Shown piece by piece: positions 8,865 to 17,893 of a DNA stretch of 64,000 nt (position 1 is the first letter of the stretch; every line of letters begins with the position of its first letter). Under the pieces are notes generated by a model. The model was not told where the DNA came from. It saw only the letters and a program-made list of their open reading frames with translations, and ran no database searches. The translations under genes and the position numbers were made by a program. This DNA is from CAWBRT01 sp963832365 (GTDB lineage Bacteria; Acidobacteriota; Terriglobia; Terriglobales; Acidobacteriaceae): positions 62,001-126,000 of the forward strand of contig CAWHUL010000027.1 of assembly GCA_963832365.1 (NCBI GenBank), read 5' to 3'.

Positions 8865-9730
8865 TGAAACCGATACTCTCTATCAGCACGGTGGCATTTG
8901 ACGGCTATCCCTTTGAAACGGCATTCGAAGAAATAGCCGCTCTAGGCGCCAAATACGTCGAGGTTGCCTTCATTCAGGGCTACACGGACCCCTTTAGCGA
9001 AGACTATTTCAACGAGATCAATGCACGGGAGATCGCCGTCCTGCTTTCTCGTTACGGATTGGGATGTTTTGCTTTTTCCTCTCACATAAACCTTGGTGAT
9101 GACGAGGCCGAGACGGTTTTTGAAAAACGCATGCGCTTTGCTCGCATGATCGGAGCGTCGCTCATCATTAGCAACGCCTCCCCGGTGTCGCAAAGGGTTA
9201 CGTTCCTTAATAATATCCGCAAACTGGCTCTGTTCGCCGAGAAGCTGGATTTGACGATTGGGTTGGAAAACCCGGGAGACGGCATCCCCAACTTGCTGGA
9301 TACGGGACGTGAAGCAGAGTCCCTAATAGAGAGCATCGGGTCTGACCGGGTGCGGGTCAATTATGATTTCGGCAATCTGGTCTCCCATAAGTTCGAGACA
9401 GTGGCCCCCCGGGAGGATTACAAACCCGCGATAAGGGTAACTAGCCAATATCACTTAAAGGATGTTCGCAGGGGTGAGCAGCCCGGTTGGGTCTTTACGG
9501 AGATCGGGAAGGGATCCATCGGCTATGGCCTGATTTTGCATAGCCTGGCCGAACTCGGCATTCCGATGTCCCTGGAGGTCCCGCTACGCCTGCACCGAGC
9601 GCCGGACAGCGGCGGAGTCAGGGCTGCCCAGCCGGTGCCGTTGGATCGTATCCGCCAGGTACTGTCCGATTCGTGGAGTTTTGTGACAAAAGCCCTCGAT
9701 ACGCCGGCTCCTAGGAAGAGTCAATCATGA
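8861..9730 (+). CDS. Sugar phosphate isomerase/epimerase, TIM-barrel (AP endonuclease 2-like) family
   Basis: 289 residues. The pattern of beta-strands is that of xylose-isomerase-like TIM barrels: ISTVAFDG at the start, AKYVEVAF, LIISNA, LTIGLENPGDG with a probable metal-binding Glu, VNYDFGN with Asp, TSQYHLKDV with His, and MSLEVPLR with a final Glu. These four ligands (E, D, H, E) bind a divalent metal in the family. It overlaps both neighbours by four bases (ATGA), so it is translationally coupled. EryC of erythritol catabolism belongs to this superfamily, and the neighbouring tetrulose-type kinase and RpiB fit a similar C4-sugar role, but the substrate cannot be read from sequence. Confidence 0.8.
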   Translation: MMKPILSISTVAFDGYPFETAFEEIAALGAKYVEVAFIQGYTDPFSEDYFNEINAREIAVLLSRYGLGCFAFSSHINLGDDEAETVFEKRMRFARMIGASLIISNASPVSQRVTFLNNIRKLALFAEKLDLTIGLENPGDGIPNLLDTGREAESLIESIGSDRVRVNYDFGNLVSHKFETVAPREDYKPAIRVTSQYHLKDVRRGEQPGWVFTEIGKGSIGYGLILHSLAELGIPMSLEVPLRLHRAPDSGGVRAAQPVPLDRIRQVLSDSWSFVTKALDTPAPRKSQS

Positions 9731-10182
9731 AAAAGAACATCGCCATAGGGTGCGACCCCAACGCTGCAGAGATGAAGGAAGCGATCAAGAAACTTCTCGC
9801 CGAACTCGGCCACCATGTGGAAGATTACGGCGCCGACGACCCCGTCTATGCCAATGTCGCCATACGTGTTGCGGAGGCAGTCGCAAGCGGGGAGCACGAC
9901 CGCGGGATTCTCATCTGTGGCACCGGTCTGGGAATGTGTATTGCAGCCAACAAGGTTGCCGGAAGTTACGCCGCGCTCTGCTCAGACGTGTATTCCACCG
10001 AGAGGTCGGTTCTGAGCAACAACTGCAACATCATGACCCTCGGAGCACAGGTCATGGGGATCGAACTCGCCAAGAGCCTCGTAACGAGATGGCTCAACGT
10101 CGAGTATGTGCACGGAGGAAGGTCCTCCTCGAAAATGCAAAGAATTTACGACTATGCAGGCGATAAGAGTCGACGGGGTTAA
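9727..10182 (+). CDS. RpiB/LacAB-family sugar-phosphate isomerase (ribose-5-P or tetrulose-4-P type)
   Basis: 151 residues, full family length. The N-terminus IAIGCDPNAAEMK carries the conserved Asp10; the active-site loop GILICGTGLGM holds the catalytic Cys64 and GTGxGM anion-hole motif; YSTERSVLSNNCNIMTLGAQ is the family signature. The usual His after Asp10 (GCDHxG) is Pro here, suggesting a substrate other than ribose 5-phosphate. Members beside dihydroxyacetone-type kinases are known D-erythrulose-4-phosphate isomerases (EryI/DerI) yielding D-erythrose 4-phosphate. It sits between a TIM-barrel isomerase (4-bp overlap) and DhaK (23-bp gap). A deleted paralogue lies at 19355-19444. Confidence 0.85.
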   Translation: MKKNIAIGCDPNAAEMKEAIKKLLAELGHHVEDYGADDPVYANVAIRVAEAVASGEHDRGILICGTGLGMCIAANKVAGSYAALCSDVYSTERSVLSNNCNIMTLGAQVMGIELAKSLVTRWLNVEYVHGGRSSSKMQRIYDYAGDKSRRG

Positions 10183-10205
10183 ATGTTCTAGCAGGCGAGA
10201 GTGCC

Positions 10206-11204
10206 ATGAAGAAATTCATCAATGATCCTTACGACGTTGCGGATGAAATGTTGGAAGGCTTCGTCCAGGTCCATTCCGACATAGTTCGCAAGATCGATGG
10301 CGTGCGCGCCCTCGTCCGGGTGGGTGCGCCAACGAGTGGAAAAGTAGGACTAGTCTCCGGAGGGGGATCCGGTCACAAGCCGGCGTTCATCGGATACATA
10401 GGTGAAGGATTGCTCGATGCAGTCGCCGTCGGCGATATATTCACCTCCCCTCCGCCTAATGCTTGCCTGGAAGCGGCAAGGTGCGCCAACGGAGGACAGG
10501 GCGTGCTGTTTCTGCTAGGCAACTACTCCGGGGATGTCATGAACTTCGGAATGGCCGCGGACCTTGCAAGAGTACAGAAAATCGAGGTGGCCCGGTGCGT
10601 TTCCACCGATGACGTCGCCAGTGCTCCCAAGGGAGAGGAACACCGCAGGCGCGGGGTTGTGGGCTCGATTCTTTGCTGGAAAGTAGCGGGTGCGAAGGCC
10701 GCTTCGGGCGGAACTCTTCAAGAATGCAAGACTGTGGTGGACCGCATGAATGCCAATACGCGCACGATAGGCGTGGCGCTCTCGCCCTGCACTGTTCCGG
10801 CCAAAGGCAGCCCGACTTTTACGCTGGCCGAAAACGAAATGGAATACGGCGTCGGCCACCACGGAGAAGCCGGAATCGAAAAGACGGCATTGCTGCCGGT
10901 GGATCGAGTGGTGGACCGCATGGTGCAGGAAATCATCCCCGATCTTCCTTTTGCCTCTGGTGACGACGTGTTGCTCATGGTCAACGGATTGGGCGGCACC
11001 CCTCAGATGGAGCTTTACATCGCATACCGCCGCGCCAGACAACTGGCTGAAGCCGCGGGGCTGAAAGTAAAGATTTCCCTGGTAGGCGAGTTCTTCACCG
11101 GACTGGAAATGGGCGGATTTTCCGTGACACTAAGCAGGCTCGATACCGAACTGGAGCAACTCATCAAGGCGCCCGCTCGCGCATGCATGTTTAGAAGCCT
11201 CTAG
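10206..11204 (+). CDS. DhaK-type subunit of a dihydroxyacetone/tetrulose kinase
   Basis: 332 residues, a complete DAK1 domain. Visible motifs: GGGSGHKPA (residues 52-60), which binds substrate, and GVGHHGEAG (215-223), whose second His is the residue that forms a covalent hemiaminal with the ketose in DhaK proteins. DhaL follows 14 bp downstream. No PTS phosphoryl donor (DhaM, HPr or EI) is present. The pair therefore more likely works as an ATP-dependent kinase, as in the two-domain Dak enzymes and the tetrulose kinases LerK/DerK. In context the substrate is probably erythrulose or a related ketose rather than dihydroxyacetone; this is inference. Confidence 0.85.
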   Translation: MKKFINDPYDVADEMLEGFVQVHSDIVRKIDGVRALVRVGAPTSGKVGLVSGGGSGHKPAFIGYIGEGLLDAVAVGDIFTSPPPNACLEAARCANGGQGVLFLLGNYSGDVMNFGMAADLARVQKIEVARCVSTDDVASAPKGEEHRRRGVVGSILCWKVAGAKAASGGTLQECKTVVDRMNANTRTIGVALSPCTVPAKGSPTFTLAENEMEYGVGHHGEAGIEKTALLPVDRVVDRMVQEIIPDLPFASGDDVLLMVNGLGGTPQMELYIAYRRARQLAEAAGLKVKISLVGEFFTGLEMGGFSVTLSRLDTELEQLIKAPARACMFRSL

Positions 11205-11218
11205 GCAAGGAGCAGACA

Positions 11219-11851
11219 ATGCCCGAGACAATCAACGCTGCCCGACTGCATGAAGCTCTGAACCGGCTGTGCGATACTATCGAACGCCAAAAAGACTACC
11301 TGTCTGAGCTGGACGGCGCAATCGGAGACGGCGATCACGGGGTCAATATGGCCAAGTGTTTCCGCGGCGTGAAAACCAAGCTGGCCGCAACGCCGGCTGT
11401 CGATGTCGGGGACGTGCTGAACGCCGTGGGATTGGAAGTCATGAACTCTGTGGGCGGGGCCATGGGGGCACTGTACGGTACGCTTTTCATCCGTCTGGCC
11501 GCGGCTTCCGCGGGAAAGCGCGAGGTGAACTTGGCTGAACTGACCGGTATGTTCGAGTCGGCTTTGGAGGGAGTCATCGCCATCGGCCAAGCAAAACCTG
11601 GTGACAAGACCCTTTTGGACACTTTGAAACCGGCAGTCGACGCGCTGAGCGAAGGTTGCCGGAATGGGAAGACGCTATCGGAAGCCCTGGCGAGCTCAGA
11701 GAAGGCTGCCCGCGCAGGTATGGAATCGACAAAGGACATGGTGGCAAAAATGGGGCGTGCCAGCCGATTAGGGGAGCGCACACGTGGCCACCAGGACGCT
11801 GGAGCAACATCCTGTTTCTTCGTCCTACAGGCATTTACCCAAGCAGTCTAA
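11219..11851 (+). CDS. DhaL-type (nucleotide-binding) subunit of a dihydroxyacetone/tetrulose kinase
   Basis: 210 residues, a full DAK2/DhaL domain. LDGAIGDGDHG gives the three magnesium-binding Asp residues (32, 37, 39). The nucleotide-site signatures SVGGAMGALYG and GDKTLLDTL are present, and the C-terminal SRLGERTRGHQDAGATS matches the family ending. It starts at an ATG with AAGGAG upstream and is clearly co-transcribed with dhaK. It should supply the ATP or ADP cofactor to the DhaK subunit; separate K and L genes without a PTS partner are less common than fused ATP-dependent Dak. Confidence 0.85.
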   Translation: MPETINAARLHEALNRLCDTIERQKDYLSELDGAIGDGDHGVNMAKCFRGVKTKLAATPAVDVGDVLNAVGLEVMNSVGGAMGALYGTLFIRLAAASAGKREVNLAELTGMFESALEGVIAIGQAKPGDKTLLDTLKPAVDALSEGCRNGKTLSEALASSEKAARAGMESTKDMVAKMGRASRLGERTRGHQDAGATSCFFVLQAFTQAV

Positions 11852-11920
11852 ACAGGCAAGGTCTGGATCGCCAAGGGCAGGGGCGGCCCAGTTGAAAAAT
11901 TTAAAAAATAGAGGGGAATC

Positions 11921-12928
11921 ATGAAAATTCAGGTTCTGTTCTCCAGGTTGCTCGTTCTTTGCTTCCTTCTGGCCTTTGCCGTCCCGCAGGCCGGAGCCCA
12001 GAAAGTCCTTAAATTCAGTCACACTGATAATCCCGGTGGCCTTCGCGATGAAGCGGCAAAAACTTTTGCTCAAAAAGTCGAGAAATACACTCAGGGGCGC
12101 TACAAGGTTCAGGTATTTCCTTCGGGGCAGTTGGCGAACGACCCCAAGGCGATCGAACAATTACAGCTCGGGGGCATAGACTTCACCGTCTCGGCCACCG
12201 GGTCCTACGCCACTCATTTGCGGACCCTCAACCTCACAGCGCTTCCTTTTCTTGTGGACACCTACGAGCAGGGCTGGAAGTTCTACGACGAGTCCAAGTG
12301 GCTGCAAAAACAATTTTCTCTTCTACCGCCCAAAGGGTTTCGGGTCCTGGCCACCTTCGAGGCCGGCTTCCGGTGCTTCTCGACGAAGATGCCGCTCAAT
12401 TCACCAGCGGATGCCAAGGGCAAGAAGATGCGTGTTTACCCTAATGACATGATCCGCTGGATCATGGAGTCAATAGGGTTCAGTCCTGTCGTTTTGCCCG
12501 TGACCGAGGTCTATTTGGCCATCCAGCAGGGAACAGTTGATGGACAGGAAAACCCCATCGACACCATCTATTCGTTGCGGTTCTATGAGGTCGCGAAATA
12601 CATTGCCTTGACCAATCATGTCTACAGCCCGATTCCTCTGACCATCTCCGAGACGACCTGGTCCAAGTTCTCCGCTGCCGACAAGGACGGGGTCAAGAAG
12701 GCCGCGATAGAGGCAGCTCAGTGGAGCCGCACCGCGGTCAAGAACTCGGAGGCCGGCCAACTCAAGGACATGCAGTCCAAGGGAGCAATGGTGAACAGGC
12801 CGAACATCGAACCTTTCCGTGCGGCCGTGAAACCAGTCTATGACAAGGCCAAGGGAGTCTACGGAGCAGACGTCGATCAAATTCTGGCTGACGCCCAAGC
12901 CGTCCGCAAGGCCCTGCCGGCTAAATAA
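11921..12928 (+). CDS. TRAP transporter solute-binding protein (DctP family)
   Basis: 335 residues with a cleavable signal peptide (LLVLCFLLAFAVPQAGAQ). It shows the DctP fold markers: FSHTDNPGG at the mature N-terminus, LGGIDFTVSATGSY, and KGKKMRVYPND, whose Arg normally forms the salt bridge to the ligand carboxylate. GTVDGQENPIDTIYS matches the family block GxVDGxENP. The ligand is therefore probably a sugar acid or other carboxylate. It is followed by the Q and M membrane subunits and lies in the same operon as the kinase and isomerases. Confidence 0.88.
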   Translation: MKIQVLFSRLLVLCFLLAFAVPQAGAQKVLKFSHTDNPGGLRDEAAKTFAQKVEKYTQGRYKVQVFPSGQLANDPKAIEQLQLGGIDFTVSATGSYATHLRTLNLTALPFLVDTYEQGWKFYDESKWLQKQFSLLPPKGFRVLATFEAGFRCFSTKMPLNSPADAKGKKMRVYPNDMIRWIMESIGFSPVVLPVTEVYLAIQQGTVDGQENPIDTIYSLRFYEVAKYIALTNHVYSPIPLTISETTWSKFSAADKDGVKKAAIEAAQWSRTAVKNSEAGQLKDMQSKGAMVNRPNIEPFRAAVKPVYDKAKGVYGADVDQILADAQAVRKALPAK

Positions 12929-12971
12929 TGGACTGCCCCGAACGTATTTCAGGCTGAAAGGGGACGGGGAT

Positions 12972-13484
12972 ATGAGCCAATGTCTTGATGCGTTACCCAA
13001 ACCGCTCCGGAAATTGAGCCGCATTCTCGATGCGGTCATAGCCCTTTGTGGAGCGGGTCTGGTCATACTCGTCTTTGGCAATGCGTTTTTGAGGTTCATT
13101 GCCAACTACGATCTCGCCTGGGCGCGGGAGGTGGCGACCTTTTTGATGATCTGGGTGACCTTTCTGGGCTTGGCCACAGCGGAAGCGCGCGGGGTTCACA
13201 TGCGGGTAACGGAGATTGCGGCCCATATTTTTTCAGCCAGCGCTAGACGACGGCTTGATGTCTGGATCAACGCAGTTATTGCAGCGACATTGGTCATCAT
13301 CATTTGGTATGGGATCAAGATCTCGATCCGCACATGGGATCAGGACTCCACAGTGCTTTACTGGCCCGTGGGTCTGCTCTATGCCGCGATGCCCGTTGGG
13401 GTATTTTTGACTCTGGTTTTTCTGCTTGGTCATACCCGGCGACTGCTTGTTTCAACCGATCCCTATGCCCACGAAAAGGAGTAG
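12972..13484 (+). CDS. TRAP transporter small membrane subunit (DctQ family)
   Basis: 170 residues from the ATG at 12972 (MSQCLDALPKPL); open sequence upstream is out of register with the family. It has four predicted membrane helices (around LDAVIALCGAGLVILVFG, REVATFLMIWVTFLGLA, AVIAATLVIIIWYG and GLLYAAMPVGVFLTLVFLLG), with the conserved helix-2 region WAREVATFLMIWVTFLG and helix-3 approach ARGVHMRV. It pairs with DctM to form the permease. It sits between dctP and dctM with a 3-bp gap to the latter. Confidence 0.82.
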   Translation: MSQCLDALPKPLRKLSRILDAVIALCGAGLVILVFGNAFLRFIANYDLAWAREVATFLMIWVTFLGLATAEARGVHMRVTEIAAHIFSASARRRLDVWINAVIAATLVIIIWYGIKISIRTWDQDSTVLYWPVGLLYAAMPVGVFLTLVFLLGHTRRLLVSTDPYAHEKE

Positions 13485-13487
13485 GCC

Positions 13488-14771
13488 TTGATCCTATTGT
13501 TTCTTTGCGTGGTCTTTCTGGGGACGATCATAATCGGCTTTCCGCTGGTTTGGGCGGTCATAGTCAGCACCCTTTTGCCGATGTTTGCTTTCAGCCGAAC
13601 TTATCCCCTTGAAGCTGTGTTTCTGAATTTTATCGCTGGGATTGAGCCCAACATCTACATTGCCATTCCGCTTTTCATTCTTGCCGGACAGCTGCTCAAT
13701 CAGGGCGGAATGGGTTTACGCATCATCCGGTTCGTTCGGACCCTGGTGGGGTTTATGCCTGGCGGCCTTGGGGTCTGCGTGGTTGCGGCAGCAATGATCT
13801 TCGGTGGGATCTCCGGCTCGGCCATCGCCGACTCTGCAGCAGTCGGGTCGGTGATGATTCCCAGTATGGCCCAGCGCGGTTACCGCAAGCCCTTTGCCGC
13901 TGCCCTCGTCGCGGCCGCCGGGACCATCGGGATCATTGTTCCTCCGAGCATCCCCTTGCTTGTTTATGGATTTGTGGGCAACGTCTCGGTCAGGGAGTTG
14001 TTTATAGCTGGTTTTGTGCCCGGGGTGGTCTTCGCTGTGTGCATGATGGCCGTGGCCATTTGGGAGGGGAAAAAGACAGGTTGCGATACTGGAGGAGAGC
14101 ATTCCTCCTTCAAAGAAATCTGGTCGGCCTTTGTTGGCTGCGCCCCAGCCTTGTTTATGCCGGTAATTATCCTGGGCGGTATCTTTTCCGGAGTCACCAC
14201 CCCAACCGAGGCCGCCGGGCTGGCCGTGGTTTACGGGCTGTTCGTGGCCACAGTGGTCTATCGTGATCTTTCCTGGAAGCAAGTCCCAAAACTCATCACG
14301 GATGCCTTTATCATCAGCGCCGTGGTCATGACGGTCATTGGCGCGACCCAGACCCTGACCTGGTTGATCACTTTGGAACAGATGCCGGTCATCCTGCTTG
14401 ACTGGATCACGCATTTTTCCAGCAGTCGGTGGGTATTTCTACTTCTAATCAATATCGCCTTACTCATCCTTGGCCACGTCCTTGAACCTGTCCCGGCCAT
14501 CCTTTTGACCGCGCCGATCTTTATTCCATTGGCGAAGGTCTATGGTATTGATCCTGTGCATTTGGGTCTGATCGTCTCCTGCAATCTTGCCCTGGGCTTG
14601 TTCACACCGCCCATCGGGGCTACGCTGTTCGTGTCCTCGCGCATTGCTGAAGTTGGAGTAGTGGCTATCACTCGAGCCATGGTTCCCCTCTTTTTAGTGG
14701 CTTTATTTGCACTTTTCTTGATCACTTACGTTACTTTTATCCCCATGGGACTTGTCTGGTACTTCAGATAG
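13488..14771 (+). CDS. TRAP transporter large membrane subunit (DctM family)
   Basis: 427 residues, about 12 membrane helices, TTG start directly behind dctQ. Family motifs are clear: IAIPLFILAGQLLNQGGM, FGGISGSAIADSAAVGSVMIPSM, AALVAAAGTIGIIVPPSIPLLVYG, FSGVTTPTEAAGLAVVYGL, and the C-terminal LGLFTPPIGATLFVSSRIA. It carries the sodium-coupled transport pathway. Together with P and Q it is a complete TRAP system, the first of three importers on this island. Confidence 0.9.
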   Translation: MILLFLCVVFLGTIIIGFPLVWAVIVSTLLPMFAFSRTYPLEAVFLNFIAGIEPNIYIAIPLFILAGQLLNQGGMGLRIIRFVRTLVGFMPGGLGVCVVAAAMIFGGISGSAIADSAAVGSVMIPSMAQRGYRKPFAAALVAAAGTIGIIVPPSIPLLVYGFVGNVSVRELFIAGFVPGVVFAVCMMAVAIWEGKKTGCDTGGEHSSFKEIWSAFVGCAPALFMPVIILGGIFSGVTTPTEAAGLAVVYGLFVATVVYRDLSWKQVPKLITDAFIISAVVMTVIGATQTLTWLITLEQMPVILLDWITHFSSSRWVFLLLINIALLILGHVLEPVPAILLTAPIFIPLAKVYGIDPVHLGLIVSCNLALGLFTPPIGATLFVSSRIAEVGVVAITRAMVPLFLVALFALFLITYVTFIPMGLVWYFR

Positions 14772-14811
14772 CGAGCCTCTGCGTGAAAGACGCAAGTATA
14801 GGAGCAAGAGC

Positions 14812-15777
14812 ATGCCAAAGATGGCCATCATCACCGCTTTTTTGAGTCGTACTAAGGATCGCTTTCACGAGTACAATCAACCGCTCACGCTGGAGGAGAA
14901 ATTCCAGCTGATGACTCGGATTGAAGACTACGACGGCGTCGAGATTATTTTCCCATACGAGGTGTCTGATCCGGCGGAGACCAGGAAACTCCTCGACAAG
15001 TACGGGCTTAGAGTCGCGGCGGTGAACGTCAACGTAAAGGCTGAGCCGGAGTTTCGAAGTGGCGGCTTGACATCCCTCAATGCCGACACTCGTTCCCGTG
15101 CTGTGCAACTCATAAAAGGGTCCAAGGACTTCGCAGCCGAAATCGGTGCAGATAAAGTGACCTGTTGCCCCCTCGGTGACGGATACGAATTCAGTTTTCA
15201 AAACGATTACGCAACCATGTGGCGATACCTGGTTGAGACGTTCGGGGAGGCGGGCCGATACCGCCCGGAAGTGCCGCTCTTTATCGAGTACAAACCGAGC
15301 GAGACCCGAGGGAAATGCTTCATTGATTCGGCGGCAAAGACCCTCTGCCTGCTAAACGACATCAAGTGTCGCGAGATGGGCGTGACCGTGGATTTTGGCC
15401 ATTCTCTGTACGGCAATGAAAATCCCTCCGAGGCTATTGCCCTTTTGGCCAATAGCCCCTACCGCTACTATGTGCACGTAAATGACAACGACGGGCGCTG
15501 GGACTGGGACTATTTCTGCGGCACAAAGCACTTCCTGGAGTATGTGGAGTTTTTGTTCTACCTGCGGAAATATGGCTACACCGATTATTTAACATCCGAC
15601 ACCTCCCCTACACGTTGGGATGTAAAAAAGACCTTCGAAGCGAACAGTCGGCTGACAAACAAGATTTGGCGGATGCTGGAAGTATTAGATACAAGTGAGC
15701 TGGATCGTTTGATCTCTCAAGGGGACTACCTCGAGACCTGGCAGTTTATCGAAAGGAATATATTCCAGTTAAAGTGA
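14812..15777 (+). CDS. TIM-barrel sugar phosphate isomerase/epimerase family protein
   Basis: 321 residues from the ATG at 14812, which has AGGAG eight bases upstream; a longer frame overlapping dctM lacks a ribosome site. Barrel strands and probable metal ligands: YDGVEIIFPYEV, KVTCCPLGDGYEF, VPLFIEYKPSETRG (Glu), MGVTVDFGHSLYGNENPSEA (Asp, His), YRYYVHVNDNDGRWDWDY (His and following Asp), DYLTSDTSPTRWD. This resembles rhamnose-isomerase-like or hydroxypyruvate-isomerase-like members of the superfamily. It is the second such enzyme in the operon and is quite different from the one at 8861, so the two probably act on different intermediates. Confidence 0.78.
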   Translation: MPKMAIITAFLSRTKDRFHEYNQPLTLEEKFQLMTRIEDYDGVEIIFPYEVSDPAETRKLLDKYGLRVAAVNVNVKAEPEFRSGGLTSLNADTRSRAVQLIKGSKDFAAEIGADKVTCCPLGDGYEFSFQNDYATMWRYLVETFGEAGRYRPEVPLFIEYKPSETRGKCFIDSAAKTLCLLNDIKCREMGVTVDFGHSLYGNENPSEAIALLANSPYRYYVHVNDNDGRWDWDYFCGTKHFLEYVEFLFYLRKYGYTDYLTSDTSPTRWDVKKTFEANSRLTNKIWRMLEVLDTSELDRLISQGDYLETWQFIERNIFQLK

Positions 15778-15918
15778 CGCTTTCTGCGCAACGACTGGTA
15801 CAACAGAATACTTGTATTCCATGTTGTGTCACGATACCGTGGCAAACGCTTACCAGCAGGAGTCGAAGTTTACAGCCTGAGTTCGCGCTGCCGCTGGTCT
15901 TACTCAAGCAAAGAACTT

Positions 15919-17022
15919 ATGCCAAATACTAATGGTTTCCGTATCGCGGTACTTGCCGGGGACGGCATCGGTCCCGAGGTCATTGAGCCTACGCTCGTAC
16001 TATTGGAGCAGGTCGCCCGTCAAGCAGGCAGTCCTTCCCTTTCATTCGAGGCTCTGCCGGCTGGCGCGGCGCACTATGCAGCTACGGGTGAGGCCCTGCC
16101 CGCAGCGACGCTAGCCGCGGCGCGTGCGGCGGATGCGATCCTGCTCGGCGCCATGGGCGATCCCGCAATTCGGTATCCAGACGGAACCGAGATCTCCCCA
16201 CAGTTGGAGCTGCGATTCAAACTAGGTCTGTATGCCGGGGTGCGTCCAGTGCGTTCAGTGCCCGGTATCCCTGGGCCGCTTGCGGACTCCCGCGCCGCCG
16301 CCCTGGATTTTGTTCTGGTCCGGGAATCGACCGAAGGCCTGTTTGCTTCTTACGGCAAAGGTACGGTCGAGAACGATGCAGTGGCTCGCGAGACGATGGT
16401 AATTACTAGGACGACAAGCGAGCGGTTGTTCGATTTCGCATTTCGCCTGGCGCAGCGACGCAAACAGTATGGCGGGCCGGGTGTGGTGACCTGCGTCGAC
16501 AAGGCGAACGTCTTCTCTGCCTTTGCTTTCTTCCGCCGGATATTCAACGAGCGTGCGACCCGTTTCCCGGAAATTCAGCCAAGACACGCATATGTGGATG
16601 CGACCGCTCTGGACATGGTCCGCAAGCCGTGGACGTTCGATGTGTTGGTAACCGAGAACATGTTCGGGGACATTCTGTCTGATTTGGGCGCGGGATTGAT
16701 TGGCGGCATGGGAATGGCGCCCTCCGGCGACATCGGTGACGAACACGCAGTCTTCCAGCCTTGCCACGGCAGCGCGCCCGACATCGCAGGGTCCGGCAAG
16801 GCAAATCCCACAGCTGCATTCCTTTCCGGGGCCATGATGCTCGAGTGGCTTGCAGACCGGCACCGTACACCGGCCTGCGCCGAGGCGGCCGCTCTGCTGC
16901 GCAAAGCGATCGACCGTGCCTTCGAGAAGGGGGCGCTGATTACTTCCGAGTTCGGAGGTAATGCTTCAACCGCCGATGTGACCCGAGCGGTGCAGGCAGC
17001 CATCGATCAGTTGGCTGGCTGA
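15919..17022 (+). CDS. Isocitrate/isopropylmalate dehydrogenase family enzyme (tartrate/D-malate type)
   Basis: 367 residues from the ATG at 15919, which matches family length; an upstream extension to 15826 is not protein-like. The beta-decarboxylating dehydrogenase fold is evident: AVLAGDGIGPEV, ELRFKLGLYAGVRPVR, VLVRESTEGLFASYGKG with the substrate-binding Arg, CVDKANVF with the catalytic Lys, FDVLVTENMFGDILSDLGAGLIGGMGMAPSG with the metal-binding Asp residues, and PCHGSAPDIAGSGKANPTA. Catabolic context favours a tartrate/malate-like or hydroxylated sugar-acid substrate over leucine biosynthesis. There is a 36-bp gap to the amidohydrolase. Confidence 0.82.
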   Translation: MPNTNGFRIAVLAGDGIGPEVIEPTLVLLEQVARQAGSPSLSFEALPAGAAHYAATGEALPAATLAAARAADAILLGAMGDPAIRYPDGTEISPQLELRFKLGLYAGVRPVRSVPGIPGPLADSRAAALDFVLVRESTEGLFASYGKGTVENDAVARETMVITRTTSERLFDFAFRLAQRRKQYGGPGVVTCVDKANVFSAFAFFRRIFNERATRFPEIQPRHAYVDATALDMVRKPWTFDVLVTENMFGDILSDLGAGLIGGMGMAPSGDIGDEHAVFQPCHGSAPDIAGSGKANPTAAFLSGAMMLEWLADRHRTPACAEAAALLRKAIDRAFEKGALITSEFGGNASTADVTRAVQAAIDQLAG

Positions 17023-17058
17023 TCTTGGCATGGCGAACAATGGAAGACGATTCAACTG

Positions 17059-17817
17059 ATGATTGACGTTCACGTTCATTCCGGCGTTTCACTATCCACT
17101 GGAAAGTCGACGACAGCGGATGAGATTCTCGCCGCCATGTCTACTTACGGCATTGAAGTGGCCATGGTCATGCCGCAGCCGACGGATCCCGACCGCGACG
17201 CTGTTCACGAACGCATCTACGATCTGACGCAACGCTGCCCTGGTCGGATAGCGGGTATAGCCAATCTCGCCCCCCGCGTCGAGACAGCTGTCTACGAAAA
17301 GCAATTTATCCATTGCATTGAGGAGTTAAAGTTCGTAGCAGTAAAGGTCCACACGCACGGTTTCGCTCTGCCTGCCGACGCTCCTGCGTGGGAGAAAGTG
17401 TATGCTCTTGCCGCCGAGCGTCAACTTCCGGTGATGGTCCATACCGGAATCGGGCGCGAGATAGCAGACCCCAGTCGTGTTGCATCGGCTGCGGCTCGCT
17501 ATCCGCGCGTACCATTTGTGCTCTGCCATGCCGGGGTGATTGACTATATCGGCGCGGCGATTGAAACTGCTTCTCGCCATCAAAACGTCTACCTGGAGCC
17601 CTCGTGGTGTCCAACGTTTGCCGTTTTCCACATGCTCAAGGCGCTGGGAAGCAAGCGGATAATGTTTGGTTCCGATCATCTCGACAACATACCTGTCGAA
17701 ATTGCCCGTTACAACGTGCTGGGACTCTCAGACGAACAGCGCGCTGATATATACACGAATACCGCACGCCGGGTGTTTCGGTTACCGGGCTCGCCCCATG
17801 TTGATGACGCGCATTAA
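17059..17817 (+). CDS. Amidohydrolase-2 family TIM-barrel hydrolase/decarboxylase
   Basis: 252 residues. Metal-site motifs in order: DVHVH at residues 3-7, KVHTHG (96-101), VMVHTG with His128, LCHAG with His157, and FGSDHLDN with Asp206. These match the amidohydrolase-2 group, which includes lactonases and decarboxylases acting on carboxylated substrates. It is the last gene of the rightward operon. A lactonase or decarboxylase step on a sugar acid would fit; the exact reaction is unknown. Confidence 0.78.
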   Translation: MIDVHVHSGVSLSTGKSTTADEILAAMSTYGIEVAMVMPQPTDPDRDAVHERIYDLTQRCPGRIAGIANLAPRVETAVYEKQFIHCIEELKFVAVKVHTHGFALPADAPAWEKVYALAAERQLPVMVHTGIGREIADPSRVASAAARYPRVPFVLCHAGVIDYIGAAIETASRHQNVYLEPSWCPTFAVFHMLKALGSKRIMFGSDHLDNIPVEIARYNVLGLSDEQRADIYTNTARRVFRLPGSPHVDDAH

Positions 17818-17838
17818 AGGCTGCATTGATTGGCCTTT
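17816..17838. terminator. Terminator between convergent operons
   Basis: AAAGGC at 17816-17821 pairs with GCCTTT at 17833-17838 and runs into TTTTG. It overlaps the stop codon of the amidohydrolase gene and can serve both directions. A perfect 14-bp palindrome (AGGTCCG/CGGACCT) follows at 17874-17887. Confidence 0.55.
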
Positions 17839-17893
17839 TGAGCAGCACGCCAGGGTTGGTGTCGAGAATGCTGAGGTCCGCGGACCTGATTAT

